DNA from: Singulisphaera sp. GP187
GTDB lineage: Bacteria; Planctomycetota; Planctomycetia; Gemmatales; Gemmataceae
DNA length: 64,000 bases
Direction: 5' to 3'
NCBI GenBank assembly: GCA_945861245.1
Contig: CAMAUE010000006.1
Coordinates: 1 to 64,000 of the forward strand
Shown: in pieces, positions 28,551-37,946 of the stretch
Layout: each line of letters starts with the position of its first letter
Position numbering within the stretch: position 1 is the stretch's first letter
Program-made: the position numbers and the translations under genes
Notes under the pieces: model-generated
Databases searched by the model: none
What the model saw: the letters and a program-made list of their open reading frames with translations, nothing else
Told to the model about the DNA's origin: nothing

Positions 28551-30173
28551 ATGTTTCGTTCCCACCTTCGCATTGCACTCGCGTTCCTGGCTTCAATCAG
28601 TACCGCGCCGCTCTTCGCTCAAACGTCGTTGCACACGCGGATCGACGCGCATATTCAAAAGTCGCTGAAAGCGGCACCCGCGGTTCGTTCGAGCGATGAA
28701 GAATTCCTGCGCCGCTTGTATCTCAGCCTCACCGGCGTCATCCCATCAGCACCGGAGGCACGGGCGTTTTTCGCCGACAATGCACCCGACAAACGCACGA
28801 AACTCGTTGACAAATTGCTGGCGAGCGATGGTTACACGCGGCATATGACCGACCAGTTCGATGCCCTGCTTATGGATCGCCGCGCGGACAAGCACGTCAA
28901 ACGGCCCGAGTGGCGCGCGTTTCTGCAAGCGTCTTTCGCCGCCAATAAGCCGTACGATCAGTTCGTCCGCGAAATGCTGTCCGCCGACGGCAGCGATCCG
29001 AAGACGCGCTCGGCGGCAAAATTTTACCTCGACCGCGATGGCGAACCGCACCTGCTGACCAAGGACATCACGCGACTGTTTCTCGGCATGAACCTGCACT
29101 GTGCTCAATGCCACGACCATCCGCTCGTCGATGCTTACAAGCAAGACCACTACTACGGCGTCATGGCGTTTTTCAATCGCAGCTATGTCTTCACGGATCC
29201 GAAAAGCAAGCTGGCGGTTTTCGCCGAGAAGGCGGAAGGTGATGTCTCCTACGAATCGGTGTTCGTTGCCAAGGTGAAGAAAAGCACCGGTCCACGATTG
29301 CCGGACGGTAAGCCAATCGTCGAGCCGAAGTTTGAGAAAGGCCAGGAATACACCACGGCCGTTGCAAAAGGCGAGCGTGCAGTGCCGAAATTCAGCCGGC
29401 GAGCTCAGTTTGCCGACTTGATCGCGAGCAAGGACAACACCCGTTTCGCGCGGGCAGCAGTGAATCGAATGTGGTACTTCATGATGGGCCGAGGCATCGT
29501 CGATCCGGTGGAGTATGATCATCCGGCGAACGCGCCGTCGCATCCCGAATTGTTGCAGATGTTGACGGAGGAATTCGTCGCCAGCAATCACAACGTCAAG
29601 ACATTGCTGCGGGCGATCGTACTGAGCGAGACGTATCAGCGATCGAGCGAACCACCGAAGGGCGTCGAGATCGATCCGAAGGCCTATAACGTCGCAAGCC
29701 TGAAATCGCTGTCGCCGGAACAGTTCGCCTGGAGCATGATGGAAGCCGCCGGATTGCTGGCGACGGAGCGCAAGGCACAAGGCGCGAAGCCGAACGAGGC
29801 TGGCATCTACGCCAAACTTGCCGCCCCCGTCGCGAATATCGTAAATCTGTTCGGTACGCAACCGGGCGACCCGGCCTACGGACAGGATTTCGAGGCGACG
29901 CTCGACCAGACGCTCTTCCTGCTCAACGGCGCCGTGTTGCGCGATTGGCTTGCTGTTCGGCCCGGAAACCTGCTCGATCGGCTGAACGCTGAGAAAGACG
30001 CCAATCGCATTGCGGATGAGCTTTACCTCAGCGTGTTGACACGCACGCCGAGCGCCGAGGAACGCAAGGAAGTTGCCGATTATCTTTTACGCCGGGGCGA
30101 AAACCGCGCCATGGCATTGCAAGATTACGCCTGGGCGCTTTTGACATCAGCGGAGTTTCGTTTCAATCATTAG
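28551..30173 (+). CDS. DUF1549 and DUF1553 domain protein (planctomycete CxxCH type)
   Basis: I choose the ATG at 28551, which opens a signal peptide (MFRSHLRIALAFLASISTAPLFAQ) behind a GGGAGACTC leader. A much longer upstream frame is not protein-like. The 540-residue protein has the DUF1549 region (about 27-215) with FLRRLYLSLTGVIPSAPEARAF and the haem-like motif CAQCHDHPL near 185. The DUF1553 region (about 280-530) has FARAAVNRMWYFMMGRG, SHPELLQMLTEEF and VLTRTPSAEER. Proteins of this kind are planctomycete-specific and are normally paired with DUF1501 proteins. Here the nearest DUF1501 gene is 8 kb downstream. The reaction is unknown. A role in periplasmic carbohydrate or sulfatide metabolism has been guessed but not shown. 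Confidence 0.9.
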   Translation: MFRSHLRIALAFLASISTAPLFAQTSLHTRIDAHIQKSLKAAPAVRSSDEEFLRRLYLSLTGVIPSAPEARAFFADNAPDKRTKLVDKLLASDGYTRHMTDQFDALLMDRRADKHVKRPEWRAFLQASFAANKPYDQFVREMLSADGSDPKTRSAAKFYLDRDGEPHLLTKDITRLFLGMNLHCAQCHDHPLVDAYKQDHYYGVMAFFNRSYVFTDPKSKLAVFAEKAEGDVSYESVFVAKVKKSTGPRLPDGKPIVEPKFEKGQEYTTAVAKGERAVPKFSRRAQFADLIASKDNTRFARAAVNRMWYFMMGRGIVDPVEYDHPANAPSHPELLQMLTEEFVASNHNVKTLLRAIVLSETYQRSSEPPKGVEIDPKAYNVASLKSLSPEQFAWSMMEAAGLLATERKAQGAKPNEAGIYAKLAAPVANIVNLFGTQPGDPAYGQDFEATLDQTLFLLNGAVLRDWLAVRPGNLLDRLNAEKDANRIADELYLSVLTRTPSAEERKEVADYLLRRGENRAMALQDYAWALLTSAEFRFNH

Positions 30174-30183
30174 CATGTCGAGA

Positions 30184-30243
30184 TTTCGCTTGCGGTTGAG
30201 CGTTCGCATGGCGCAGTGCGAGCGCTAAGTCGCAAGCGGAATC
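30184..30243. repeat. Palindromic repeat, family B, copy 4
   Basis: TTCGCTTGCGGTTGAGCG and the imperfect inverse CGCTAAGTCGCAAGCGGA lie between the convergent ends of the DUF1549 gene and the TPR gene. Confidence 0.88.
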
Positions 30244-30251
30244 CCGTTCGC

Positions 30252-32597
30252 CTAGACAACCTCCTCCTCCTCATTCTCGTCGTCGAATTCATCTTCATCA
30301 TCGTCGATGCCGCTGCCGAAATGGTCGAACATTTTGGAGAAGATGTCCATGAATGGCGGATTACGGGCGTCGATTTGTTGGATGAACTCCTCTTTCTCTT
30401 TGAGTTGATCGAGAAACTGTTCCTGCAATTCGCCGCGTGGTATTTGCTCGATGAGGCGGCGTGCGTCATCGATATGCTCCTGAGCGAGATGCGTTTTTAT
30501 TTCGCGTGTCTTCTCGACGAGGTAGTAATCGACGTAGGACAAACGGAAGAGCGGGTTTTTGAGGAAATGCTTTCGCGCGTAACCGAGACAGCTAAGCCAG
30601 GGTTTGCGAGCTTCGATCGTTGCGAGGCCGGCGACGAGTCGTTCCATCTGCGACTCGTTGAACGCCTGGTACGGGATTTTTTCGAGGAACTTAAGGATTG
30701 TGTTTTCCTGCGTTCTTTGGCCGTGAAACGTGCCGGCGTGCGTCGTGCGTTGCTGGGCGGCACTTTCGATGAGCACGAGAATTTCTGCGGGCGTAGGCGT
30801 TTGCTCCAACGCGGCTTTAAGATCGCTGGCGAAGCGTTTCTTCTGCTTTTGCGTCAGCTTGGCGCGGACACTTTCGCCGACGAGCGCATAGCGAACCGCC
30901 AGACGCTGATCGGTATCCGCTAGTGCTTGCGTCACCAATTCGTCGGCACGTGTGTCGCACGTCGCCTTGACTTCGAGTATCGCCCACTGCGCCAGGAGTT
31001 GCGTTTTCGCCCCTTCCCAAATTTGCAGTGCCCGTGCGTACTGCCCACGAGCCTCGGCGAACTTTAGCTTCTCGGCGAGGTACAGACCCCATTGTTGGCG
31101 AATGCTCGCCAGCATGCGGCGGAGGCCAAGTTCTAGCGGATTGGCTTGCATCGCCTTTTCGCAATATTCCTCGGCCTTCTTGAATTCCTTGCGATCCATG
31201 CACAACTCGCTGAGCGCTTCGAGCGTTTGGGCATGATCGGGAAATCGTTTGAGCAACTCCTGGCCGATCTTTTTCGCCTTCGGCAACTTATTGGCGTCGC
31301 GATAAAGCTCAAAGAGCAAGAGATAATTCGCCAGGCGGTCGGGCGCGAATTCGATCGCTTTTTCGAGGCATTTCTCGGCCGATGGTTTCATGTGGCTTGA
31401 TGCCTGCATCAGAGGCGCGAGCGGGTGCATTGATTTGCCTCGCGACGATCGTTTCGGGCTGGCGTTGAATGCCATACGCGACCAAACCATCGCCTGCATG
31501 GCCTGGCGTTGGTTTGCCGGCCACGAATTCGGAGCGCGTTCAACGCTTCGGAGGTAGTCCTGCCAGGCGTCGTTGGCCTCGTCAAAGATGCCGCGAAACT
31601 CCAGTGCGAGCGCTGTCATTCGGTCGAGGTTTGGATCCTGAACGGGCGGGCCGAAAACGCGGCGGTAGCGGTCGATGTCATCGGGCTGGCCGTACTCAAT
31701 GACGGCCCAGTAGAAGTAGTTGGCGAGCCGCGGAAATAGCTGCGGATGATCGCGCCGCAGCAGGCTGGCAACCACCTCAACCTTGCGAAACGCCGGCGCA
31801 AGGTTTTGCGTGTGCAGCATCGGCCCCAGCTCGCGCAGCGTAGCCACGAACGGCAGGCGTTGCTGATTGAGGATCTGCGCCTGCAGGGCCTTTTGAACGC
31901 TCGCTGGTTGAGCCTGGAGAAATTCAGGATCGATGCCAGCACGCAATCCCCGGGCGAGTTGGGACGGCACCCGGCAAGGATCGAGGCGACGCCAATTGTC
32001 CAGAGCCTTGGCGTCATCGTTGGCGACATAGGCGATCAGCCCACGCAGCAAAACCTTCCATTCCAGGAAAGGCGATTGCAGCCCGATCGCCTGTAGCGCG
32101 GCGCGTGCTTCTTCATCGCGTCCCGCCTCGTAATGCGCGAACGCGCCCAGCGTGGCGTCGATGCCGGCGTGAAGCTCGACAGGCAGATTCTTCTTGCCGC
32201 TCTTGCCCTGGGCTACCACCGCATCGATACATCTGTTAAACATTTTTGCACGCAATACTGGGTCGCTGATCGTCGGCAGCACCGCCAGGGCCTGAGGGAC
32301 GGCGCCGCATTCGGTCAACCCTTGCAGCACCTTAACCATCAACTCCGGCGAACAGTCTATCGTCAACAGGTTTGAATAGACCGTGATCGCGTCGACGGTG
32401 CTGCCGACTTCATGAAGTTGCCGGGCGCGTTCCAGCGTCACCTGCCTGAGCAATTCGCGATTCGCTTCAGTTTGGTCGTTTTTGTAGAGCTGGCGCGTCA
32501 GGTCCAATGCTTGCTGGGTGCGACCTTCGTCGCGTGCCTTGGCGATGCGGTCGCGGATGTTCAGTGACGGTTCCGGCTTGTTGTGCGTCTTGGACAT
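30252..32597 (-). CDS. Large cytoplasmic TPR-like repeat protein with acidic tail
   Basis: This 781-residue protein has no signal peptide or membrane segment. It is helical throughout, with TPR-like pairs from about residue 25 to 130 and again from about 400 to 560, such as ALDLTRQLYKNDQTEANRELL and AEEYCEKAMQANPLELGLRRML. A coiled-coil-like region and a strongly acidic C-terminus follow (the last 20 residues are mostly D and E). TPR domains bind partner proteins, and the acidic tail may mediate charged contacts. I do not recognise an enzymatic domain. It is transcribed alone, towards the DUF1549 gene. Confidence 0.8.
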   Translation of the reverse strand: MSKTHNKPEPSLNIRDRIAKARDEGRTQQALDLTRQLYKNDQTEANRELLRQVTLERARQLHEVGSTVDAITVYSNLLTIDCSPELMVKVLQGLTECGAVPQALAVLPTISDPVLRAKMFNRCIDAVVAQGKSGKKNLPVELHAGIDATLGAFAHYEAGRDEEARAALQAIGLQSPFLEWKVLLRGLIAYVANDDAKALDNWRRLDPCRVPSQLARGLRAGIDPEFLQAQPASVQKALQAQILNQQRLPFVATLRELGPMLHTQNLAPAFRKVEVVASLLRRDHPQLFPRLANYFYWAVIEYGQPDDIDRYRRVFGPPVQDPNLDRMTALALEFRGIFDEANDAWQDYLRSVERAPNSWPANQRQAMQAMVWSRMAFNASPKRSSRGKSMHPLAPLMQASSHMKPSAEKCLEKAIEFAPDRLANYLLLFELYRDANKLPKAKKIGQELLKRFPDHAQTLEALSELCMDRKEFKKAEEYCEKAMQANPLELGLRRMLASIRQQWGLYLAEKLKFAEARGQYARALQIWEGAKTQLLAQWAILEVKATCDTRADELVTQALADTDQRLAVRYALVGESVRAKLTQKQKKRFASDLKAALEQTPTPAEILVLIESAAQQRTTHAGTFHGQRTQENTILKFLEKIPYQAFNESQMERLVAGLATIEARKPWLSCLGYARKHFLKNPLFRLSYVDYYLVEKTREIKTHLAQEHIDDARRLIEQIPRGELQEQFLDQLKEKEEFIQQIDARNPPFMDIFSKMFDHFGSGIDDDEDEFDDENEEEEVV

Positions 32598-32691
32598 GCG
32601 TCGATCCTTCGATGGTTGGCGATTTTCTATGAATTATGTGAATCACGGGAAAAGTCCAGATTCTCAATCTGCGTAGCATTCGCAGTTATTT

Positions 32692-32750
32692 CAGAGCCGA
32701 TAGCGTAAGCGATAGACGAAAGCCACCGACGCTTTCATCTGCGGCTCTGG
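32692..32750. repeat. Degenerate palindrome, family F (related to the Uma2-disrupting element)
   Basis: CAGAGCCGATAGCGTAAGCGA and TCATCTGCGGCTCTG are inverted but diverged. The AGCGTAAGCGA core matches the inner arm of the 7982-8084 element. It stands between the divergent TPR gene and the first propeller lipoprotein gene. Confidence 0.65.
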
Positions 32751-32819
32751 CTTGGGCGATTCAATCTGCTCCTTACGGAGCTTGGCTCGTCAATCCGGAT
32801 TTTATTCTCGGCCGATTAG

Positions 32820-32827
32820 TGTACAAT
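32820..32827 (+). promoter_or_regulatory. Possible -10 promoter box
   Basis: TGTACAAT, 37 bases before the start of the first propeller lipoprotein gene, resembles a -10 box. No -35 is evident. Confidence 0.35.
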
Positions 32828-32864
32828 ATCTCCCATGGTGCATCAACACCTTGAGGACTCCGCC

Positions 32865-34199
32865 ATGTCGAAATCATCGCTCGCCTGCCTGGTGGGATCG
32901 CTGCTATTCGTCGCGGGCTGCTTCCCCGTCGAACTGGATGTGAACGGCAATAGCGAGCTTCTCGTTGCTCGCCAGGAAGGGTTCTTCGTCTACGATCCCG
33001 CCTCGCACAAGGCATCCATGTTGCTCGCTGCCAAGGGGGAGCGGCCTGTGTTCGCACGCTTCGCACCCGATGGCCGACAGGCGCTGCTGGTCACCAACAC
33101 GCGCTCGATCGATGAGTATCGCTTCGCTGTCATGAATCTACCCGGGAGCACGCCACGGACCATCTACACCGGGCGAAACACGGCCCTGGCGTTGTTCTCG
33201 CCTGACGGAAAGTATCTGGCGGTTTCGCGCGTCGCCGAGAAGGAACGCAAGAATGCCGCCAATATCAACGAAATTCTGCTCATCGATCTCGCCAATGACA
33301 TCACGACTACGTTGCTTGAAGAGACGCTGTTCTCGTTCCGCTGGTTCAACGACTCCAAACGATTAGCGCTTTTCAAAATCGAAGACACCAACGAAGGCGC
33401 TATGACTGGATACGTCGTCGAATTCGACATCGCCACAAAGAAAGAGAAACGCCTCGCCACTGCATCTGTGACCGGCCAAACGATGTGCATCGAGTTAAGG
33501 CCCGACCAGCAGACAATCGTCTTCTCCGCAGCCAATGCAGGAAAGCCAGGAGCGAATCTCGACGGCCTTGAAAAGCACGCCGGACTCGGCACGCCGCTTT
33601 GGCTGTGGAACGCAAAAGACGGCAGCGTAACCAAAATAGACGATCACGCGGAGTACGCACGCTTTTCGCCCAAGGGTGACAGATTACTACTCGCGCGAAT
33701 GGATCGGACCGGACAAGGCGAACTGCGCATCGCCAACGCCGATGGCCGTGGCGCAAAGAAATTGATTGATGGCGTAACCCTGTCAATCAATCGCGATGTA
33801 ATGCTGCCCGGTTGGCTCAACGACGATACGGTGTATTACTTCACGACACGCCACACCTACGGCGCCGGCGAAAAAGCCTTGGCCCTGATCACGATCCGCA
33901 CCGATGGGAAAAACCAGAAAAGCATCCAGGCCGCGCTGGATCACGCGGTACGCCAGATCGTAAAAAACTTGCCGGAACCGGACCCGAACAGCGACATCGG
34001 CGTGCTGAACGATCCGGCTCCTGTCCCCGAAAAGAAAGCGGTCGAGCGCGCCCAATCCAATCGCGGATGGACAGCCACCGTGTTCAGCACCGACGGTCTG
34101 GTCGTGTTCGCTGCCACGACGTTGATCGTTGTCGTGCTGGCCGTTTTTTTAATTCGCCGAGTGCGTCGTCCAACGAAAAAGCCGGAAACGCCGGCGTGA
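32865..34199 (+). CDS. Membrane-anchored propeller lipoprotein (paralogue 1)
   Basis: I choose the ATG at 32865, giving 444 residues, since it opens a lipoprotein signal peptide ending VAGC (cysteine about 19) and has GAGGA nine bases upstream. The body is a beta-propeller of the TolB/WD40-like type, with repeated blade starts such as FARFAPDGRQALLVT and ARFSPKGDRLLLAR. A C-terminal transmembrane helix (VVFAATTLIVVVLAVFLI) and a basic tail are present, so the protein appears anchored at both ends. The 34312 gene is a paralogue. Both share CFP(V/I)-(E/D)-LD after the lipobox and EGFF-Y-D. The role is unknown. Confidence 0.85.
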   Translation: MSKSSLACLVGSLLFVAGCFPVELDVNGNSELLVARQEGFFVYDPASHKASMLLAAKGERPVFARFAPDGRQALLVTNTRSIDEYRFAVMNLPGSTPRTIYTGRNTALALFSPDGKYLAVSRVAEKERKNAANINEILLIDLANDITTTLLEETLFSFRWFNDSKRLALFKIEDTNEGAMTGYVVEFDIATKKEKRLATASVTGQTMCIELRPDQQTIVFSAANAGKPGANLDGLEKHAGLGTPLWLWNAKDGSVTKIDDHAEYARFSPKGDRLLLARMDRTGQGELRIANADGRGAKKLIDGVTLSINRDVMLPGWLNDDTVYYFTTRHTYGAGEKALALITIRTDGKNQKSIQAALDHAVRQIVKNLPEPDPNSDIGVLNDPAPVPEKKAVERAQSNRGWTATVFSTDGLVVFAATTLIVVVLAVFLIRRVRRPTKKPETPA

Positions 34200-34220
34200 C
34201 GCCTGACCGCTAGCCAGTAT

Positions 34221-34277
34221 TCCCGCTTGCGGCTTAGCGCTCGCGTGGGATATTCCGAGCGCTAAGCCGCAAGCGAA
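34221..34277. repeat. Palindromic repeat, family B, copy 5
   Basis: TCCCGCTTGCGGCTTAGCGC and its inverse GAGCGCTAAGCCGCAAGCG lie between the two propeller lipoprotein genes. Confidence 0.92.
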
Positions 34278-34311
34278 AAACAGGCAACCACCCTTCACGG
34301 AACAAGGACCA

Positions 34312-35436
34312 ATGATGACACGCATACCACGAATCGTCCTGGCGTTCCTTGTCGCGATACCCGGCTGTTTCCCGATCGACCTCGATACCAACAACAAAGG
34401 CGACTTGCTGATCCCGCGCGAGGAAGGATTCTTCCTTTACGATTGGCGCAGCGGCAAAACGACGCGTTTGCCATGGCACGGCAACGGACTGCCCGTTTAC
34501 GCTCGCCTCGCGCCCAACGCAACGGATGTCGTGCTGGCGTCGACGACCCAAAAAGACCTCGCGAAAGAGTTCCGCCTGGAACTCATGCCGATCCAGGGTG
34601 GGGTGCCACGCTCACTCTACAAGACCGACAAAAAAAACGGGCACAGTGCCGTCCTTTCACCCGATGGCAAAAAACTGGCCGTCGTCCAGTTTGACAGCGT
34701 TTTGCAAAACTACATGCCGGAGATTCAGATCGTCGATCTCGCGAGCGCTAAGAGTTCATTGCTCGCGGATAAGGCCGGCCCGTTCGTGCATTGGCTTTCC
34801 GATTCCAAGAGATTGCTGACCATCAAGATCGATGAGGAGGTAGATGGAACGCACGAATACCTCGGCCGGATCGGCCTCATCGACGCATCGGACGGCTCAT
34901 TTTCACCGCTGGCGATTCTATTGGGCGACCGTGCCGATTTTTTTGCAATCTCGCCGGATCTCAAGCGTGTCCTTTTCAGCGCTTATTCCGCGGGCAAAGA
35001 TGGCCTGAAGCTGGACCCCAAGGATGCGAAAAGCCGAGCACTCTTCGAGCTTAACCTCGACACGAAAGCGGTGCGTAAATTGCCGGGACTGGATCGCGAA
35101 ATCGAGTTCGCACGTTACGCGCCGGATGGCAAAAGGGTTCTGCTCGTCGCCACGCGCCAGGACCGGTTCCTGCTCCAACGATGCGACCTGATCGTCACGG
35201 ATGCCGACTTGCAAAACCCGACGGTCGTGGCCAGGAATGCCAATCTACGACACATCGGCTCGACCCGAAGTATGCCCGGCTGGCTTGACGATAAGGCAAT
35301 CTATTATTTCGCGAAGGTCAACGTGTACGGCACCGCCGGCCACGCCATTCATCTGCGCATCGTCAACGCCGACGGCAGCAACAATCGCGACGTGCAACCG
35401 GATATCGACTTGGCCGTCGAGGCGCATGCTCGTTAG
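34312..35436 (+). CDS. Propeller lipoprotein (paralogue 2)
   Basis: The 374-residue protein has a signal peptide ending AIPGC (lipobox cysteine about 19) and the same start of the mature protein as its upstream neighbour (CFPIDLDTNN, EEGFFLYDWRSGK). The blades carry SPDGKKLAVVQF and ARYAPDGKRVLLVA. Unlike paralogue 1, it has no C-terminal transmembrane helix and is about 70 residues shorter. AAGGA stands before the start. The two genes lie 112 bases apart on one strand and look like a tandem duplication with later loss or gain of the anchor. Confidence 0.85.
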   Translation: MMTRIPRIVLAFLVAIPGCFPIDLDTNNKGDLLIPREEGFFLYDWRSGKTTRLPWHGNGLPVYARLAPNATDVVLASTTQKDLAKEFRLELMPIQGGVPRSLYKTDKKNGHSAVLSPDGKKLAVVQFDSVLQNYMPEIQIVDLASAKSSLLADKAGPFVHWLSDSKRLLTIKIDEEVDGTHEYLGRIGLIDASDGSFSPLAILLGDRADFFAISPDLKRVLFSAYSAGKDGLKLDPKDAKSRALFELNLDTKAVRKLPGLDREIEFARYAPDGKRVLLVATRQDRFLLQRCDLIVTDADLQNPTVVARNANLRHIGSTRSMPGWLDDKAIYYFAKVNVYGTAGHAIHLRIVNADGSNNRDVQPDIDLAVEAHAR

Positions 35437-35856
35437 TCCGACGCGCAAATTTTGAAGTTGCGATTAGTTTTTTGCAATTGTGTCAGAGCCACGCACGAAG
35501 TAAGTGGTCTTATACTCGGCACGGTAGAAATTGTCGCTTTTCCGAACCCATAAAAACATTTCCGAGCCGCGACAGTCAGGGAGCGGCCGACATAAACCGC
35601 ACGGCATCCTGACGGTCGCGGCTCGGAAAAACGACAAACCCAACCGTCGAAAGTATGACACATCGCGAATTGAAATTCAAACCACTTATTGCGTGCGTGG
35701 CTCTGACGAGATTGTAAGGCTAACGACAACTTTTGCGACTCCGACCTTGGCAGGTTCGAGGAGGGAGGATATGATGGAGCAGACGTTCACTATCTCCGAT
35801 TGACATGCCTGCGCACCGGGCGCATGCGCGGCGATGGCGCGTCCTGAGGCGTTGCG
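35437..35856. other. Non-coding gap filled by nested palindromes
   Basis: About 420 bases without a convincing gene. Nested inverted repeats occupy 35482-35708. The remaining 150 bases to the kinase gene show no motif that I can support. A 90-codon open frame (35531-35803) is made of the repeat itself and is not a gene. Confidence 0.7.
35482..35708. repeat. Nested palindrome: family D outside, CCGAGCCGCGAC element inside
   Basis: The outer arms GTCAGAGCCACGCACGAAGT (35482-35508) and GCGTGCGTGGCTCTGAC (to 35708) belong to family D. Inside them GTCGCTTTTCCGA pairs with TCGGAAAAACGAC. Inside that, TTTCCGAGCCGCGACAGTCA (35559 onward) pairs with TGACGGTCGCGGCTCGGAAA (to 35629). Three layers of inverted arms in one element suggest one palindrome inserted into another. 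Confidence 0.88.
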
Positions 35857-37830
35857 ATGCCACGATTGCTATTTTGCCCGCGTGGCCATCGTTGGCATGA
35901 CACCGCCGAAGACACGCCGATGCCCTCGGACGACTCGCTGTCGTGTCCGATCTGCGGCATGTCGGGCAGCAGCGCCGAAGATCCGCCGACGAGCGGAACG
36001 AATGCTGCCCCGACTGTGGTGCAGAGCACGCCTGCCCTTGCGGGAACGCACTCGGTTTTCAACCAAGCGCCGCCAGTTTTGCCGGAATTCGATATTCTCG
36101 AAGAGATCGGTCGCGGCGGCATGGGCATCGTCTACCGCGCCCGCCGGCGCGACGACGGGCAGATCGTCGCCGTCAAAGTCATCCGCAAAGATCGCTTGCA
36201 ACACGAAGAAGCCGTGCGACGTTTTCGCCGAGAGGCGCAGGCGGCGGCGCGGCTGAGCCATCCTAACATCGTCAGCGTGTTCGATTCCGATCACAGCGGC
36301 GATACGCACTTTCTCGTCATGGAATTCGTGCCAGGCGTCACGCTGGAGAAGCTCGTCGACACGAACGGCCCCCTCCCCATCCCGCAGGCCTGCGAGTTCA
36401 TTCGTCAGGCCGCGCTGGGGTTGCAGCACGCCCACGAACAGGCGTTGGTGCATCGCGACATCAAGCCATCCAACTTCATGGTCACCACAGGCCCCACCGG
36501 CGAGCGCGTCATTAAACTGCTCGACATGGGTGTCGCACGCATGCTCACGCTCGGCGGCGCGACGCCCGGCGAATCGCTCAGCACGCTGACGCAAGGCGGT
36601 TCCGTGATCGGCACAGCCGACTACATCGCACCGGAGCAGCTGGAGAACCCGCACGGCGCCGACATTCGTGCCGACCTCTACAGTCTCGGCTGCACGTTCT
36701 ACTTTGTGCTGACGGGCCGCGTTCCGTTTCCCGGCGGCAGTCTGATTTCAAAGCTGGACAAGCAACGCTGGCAGAACCCGACCGCGATCGAGAGCCTGCG
36801 AGGCGATGTTCCGCCAGCGGTGATCCGCGTCGTCGCTAAACTGATGGAGAAGAAGCCCGCGAACCGCTTCGACACGCCCGGCCGACTCGTCGAGGTTCTG
36901 ACAGCTCTTGCCAAACATGAATACGACGATCCGCCGATTCCGCGCCTGGAAATTCGCGAAATCCGCCGATGCACGGGACACGCCAACGCCGTCTGGTGCG
37001 TGCGATTTTCGCCCGATGGCACGCGCATCGCCTCGGCAGGTAAAGACGGCCTCGTGCTGCTCTGGGACGCCCAGACCGGCCAGCAGGTCCACAAACTGCC
37101 GAAGCATCCCGGCGAGGTCCGTGCCGTGGCGTTCGCGAACACTGTCGATCTGTTCGCCACGGCAAGTGGGTTCACGATTCGCCTCTTCGACCTCCGCACC
37201 GGCACCGAGACGCGGAAACTCAGCGGGCATACTGGTTCGATCAAATGCCTCGTGTTTTCGCCGGATGGTAAGCGGCTGGCCTCTGGCGCCGACGACAAAT
37301 CAATTCGTCTGTGGGACACGCAGACCGGACGCGAGGTGCAACGCTTCACTCGCCACGCCGCTGGGCTCACTGCGCTCGCCTACATCGGGCAGACGAACCA
37401 TGTCGTTTCCGCAAGTCGAGATCAAACGGTTCGCCTCTGGGATCTACGCAGTGGACTCGAAGCCGAGGCATTCGACGCCCAGGCAGGCAACGTGCTCGAT
37501 GTCGCCGTCAGCCCGGATGGCACGCGCCTCGCCTCCGCGCATTTCGACACGATCTTGCGCATTTGGGATGTCGCATCGAGACGCGAAATCGGCCGCTGTG
37601 TTGGCCACAAGCAGATGGTCTCGGCGCTCGCCTTCACGCCCGACGGCGGCCGGCTCGTTTCGGCGGGCCAGGATCAGACGGTGCGGCTTTGGGATCTGGG
37701 CGATTTCAGCGAACTGACATCATCACCACGGCACGCTGCTGGCCTGCACGCCTTGGCTGTGGCACCCGATGGCAGGAGCGCCGCCGTTGCCGCGGACGAC
37801 AAACATGTGCTGGTCTGGGCGCTGCCGTGA
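35857..37830 (+). CDS. Ser/Thr protein kinase fused to WD40 propeller
   Basis: The 657-residue protein starts with two short metal-binding-like pairs (CPRGH and CPICG), then the kinase (about 79-350). GRGGMG is at 85-90, VAVKVIRK holds the lysine, the catalytic loop HRDIKPSN is at 199-206 and GTADYIAPEQ ends the activation segment. The metal-binding motif reads DMG instead of DFG. Seven WD40 blades follow (about 368-657), with LWDAQTG- and LWDLRSG-type ends. No transmembrane segment is seen, so it is a cytoplasmic kinase with a propeller as recruitment or sensing module. Fusions of this kind are common in planctomycetes. Its substrate is unknown. Confidence 0.92.
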   Translation: MPRLLFCPRGHRWHDTAEDTPMPSDDSLSCPICGMSGSSAEDPPTSGTNAAPTVVQSTPALAGTHSVFNQAPPVLPEFDILEEIGRGGMGIVYRARRRDDGQIVAVKVIRKDRLQHEEAVRRFRREAQAAARLSHPNIVSVFDSDHSGDTHFLVMEFVPGVTLEKLVDTNGPLPIPQACEFIRQAALGLQHAHEQALVHRDIKPSNFMVTTGPTGERVIKLLDMGVARMLTLGGATPGESLSTLTQGGSVIGTADYIAPEQLENPHGADIRADLYSLGCTFYFVLTGRVPFPGGSLISKLDKQRWQNPTAIESLRGDVPPAVIRVVAKLMEKKPANRFDTPGRLVEVLTALAKHEYDDPPIPRLEIREIRRCTGHANAVWCVRFSPDGTRIASAGKDGLVLLWDAQTGQQVHKLPKHPGEVRAVAFANTVDLFATASGFTIRLFDLRTGTETRKLSGHTGSIKCLVFSPDGKRLASGADDKSIRLWDTQTGREVQRFTRHAAGLTALAYIGQTNHVVSASRDQTVRLWDLRSGLEAEAFDAQAGNVLDVAVSPDGTRLASAHFDTILRIWDVASRREIGRCVGHKQMVSALAFTPDGGRLVSAGQDQTVRLWDLGDFSELTSSPRHAAGLHALAVAPDGRSAAVAADDKHVLVWALP

Positions 37831-37838
37831 TGCCTCCC

Positions 37839-37871
37839 GTTTAGCCGCTCGCCTCTGGCGAAAGGCTAAAC
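37839..37871. repeat. Shortened palindromic repeat, family A, copy 5
   Basis: CGTTTAGCCGCTCGCCTCTGG is followed directly by CGAAAGGCTAAACA. The middle of the element appears to be deleted compared with the other family-A copies. Confidence 0.75.
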
Positions 37872-37902
37872 AAGAAATTCAATGGCGTTCGCCGCTGTTC
37901 TT

Positions 37903-37911
37903 TGGTAGAAT
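37903..37911 (+). promoter_or_regulatory. Possible extended -10 promoter
   Basis: TGGTAGAAT fits TGnTAnAAT and lies 35 bases before the DUF1501 start at 37947. No clear -35 is seen. Confidence 0.4.
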
Positions 37912-37946
37912 CACGCCGTACCCCCCGCCACCTTTTGAGGTGTCTC

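Noticed and set aside
35531-35803. 90-codon open frame
   Set aside because: Most of it is the nested palindrome itself.
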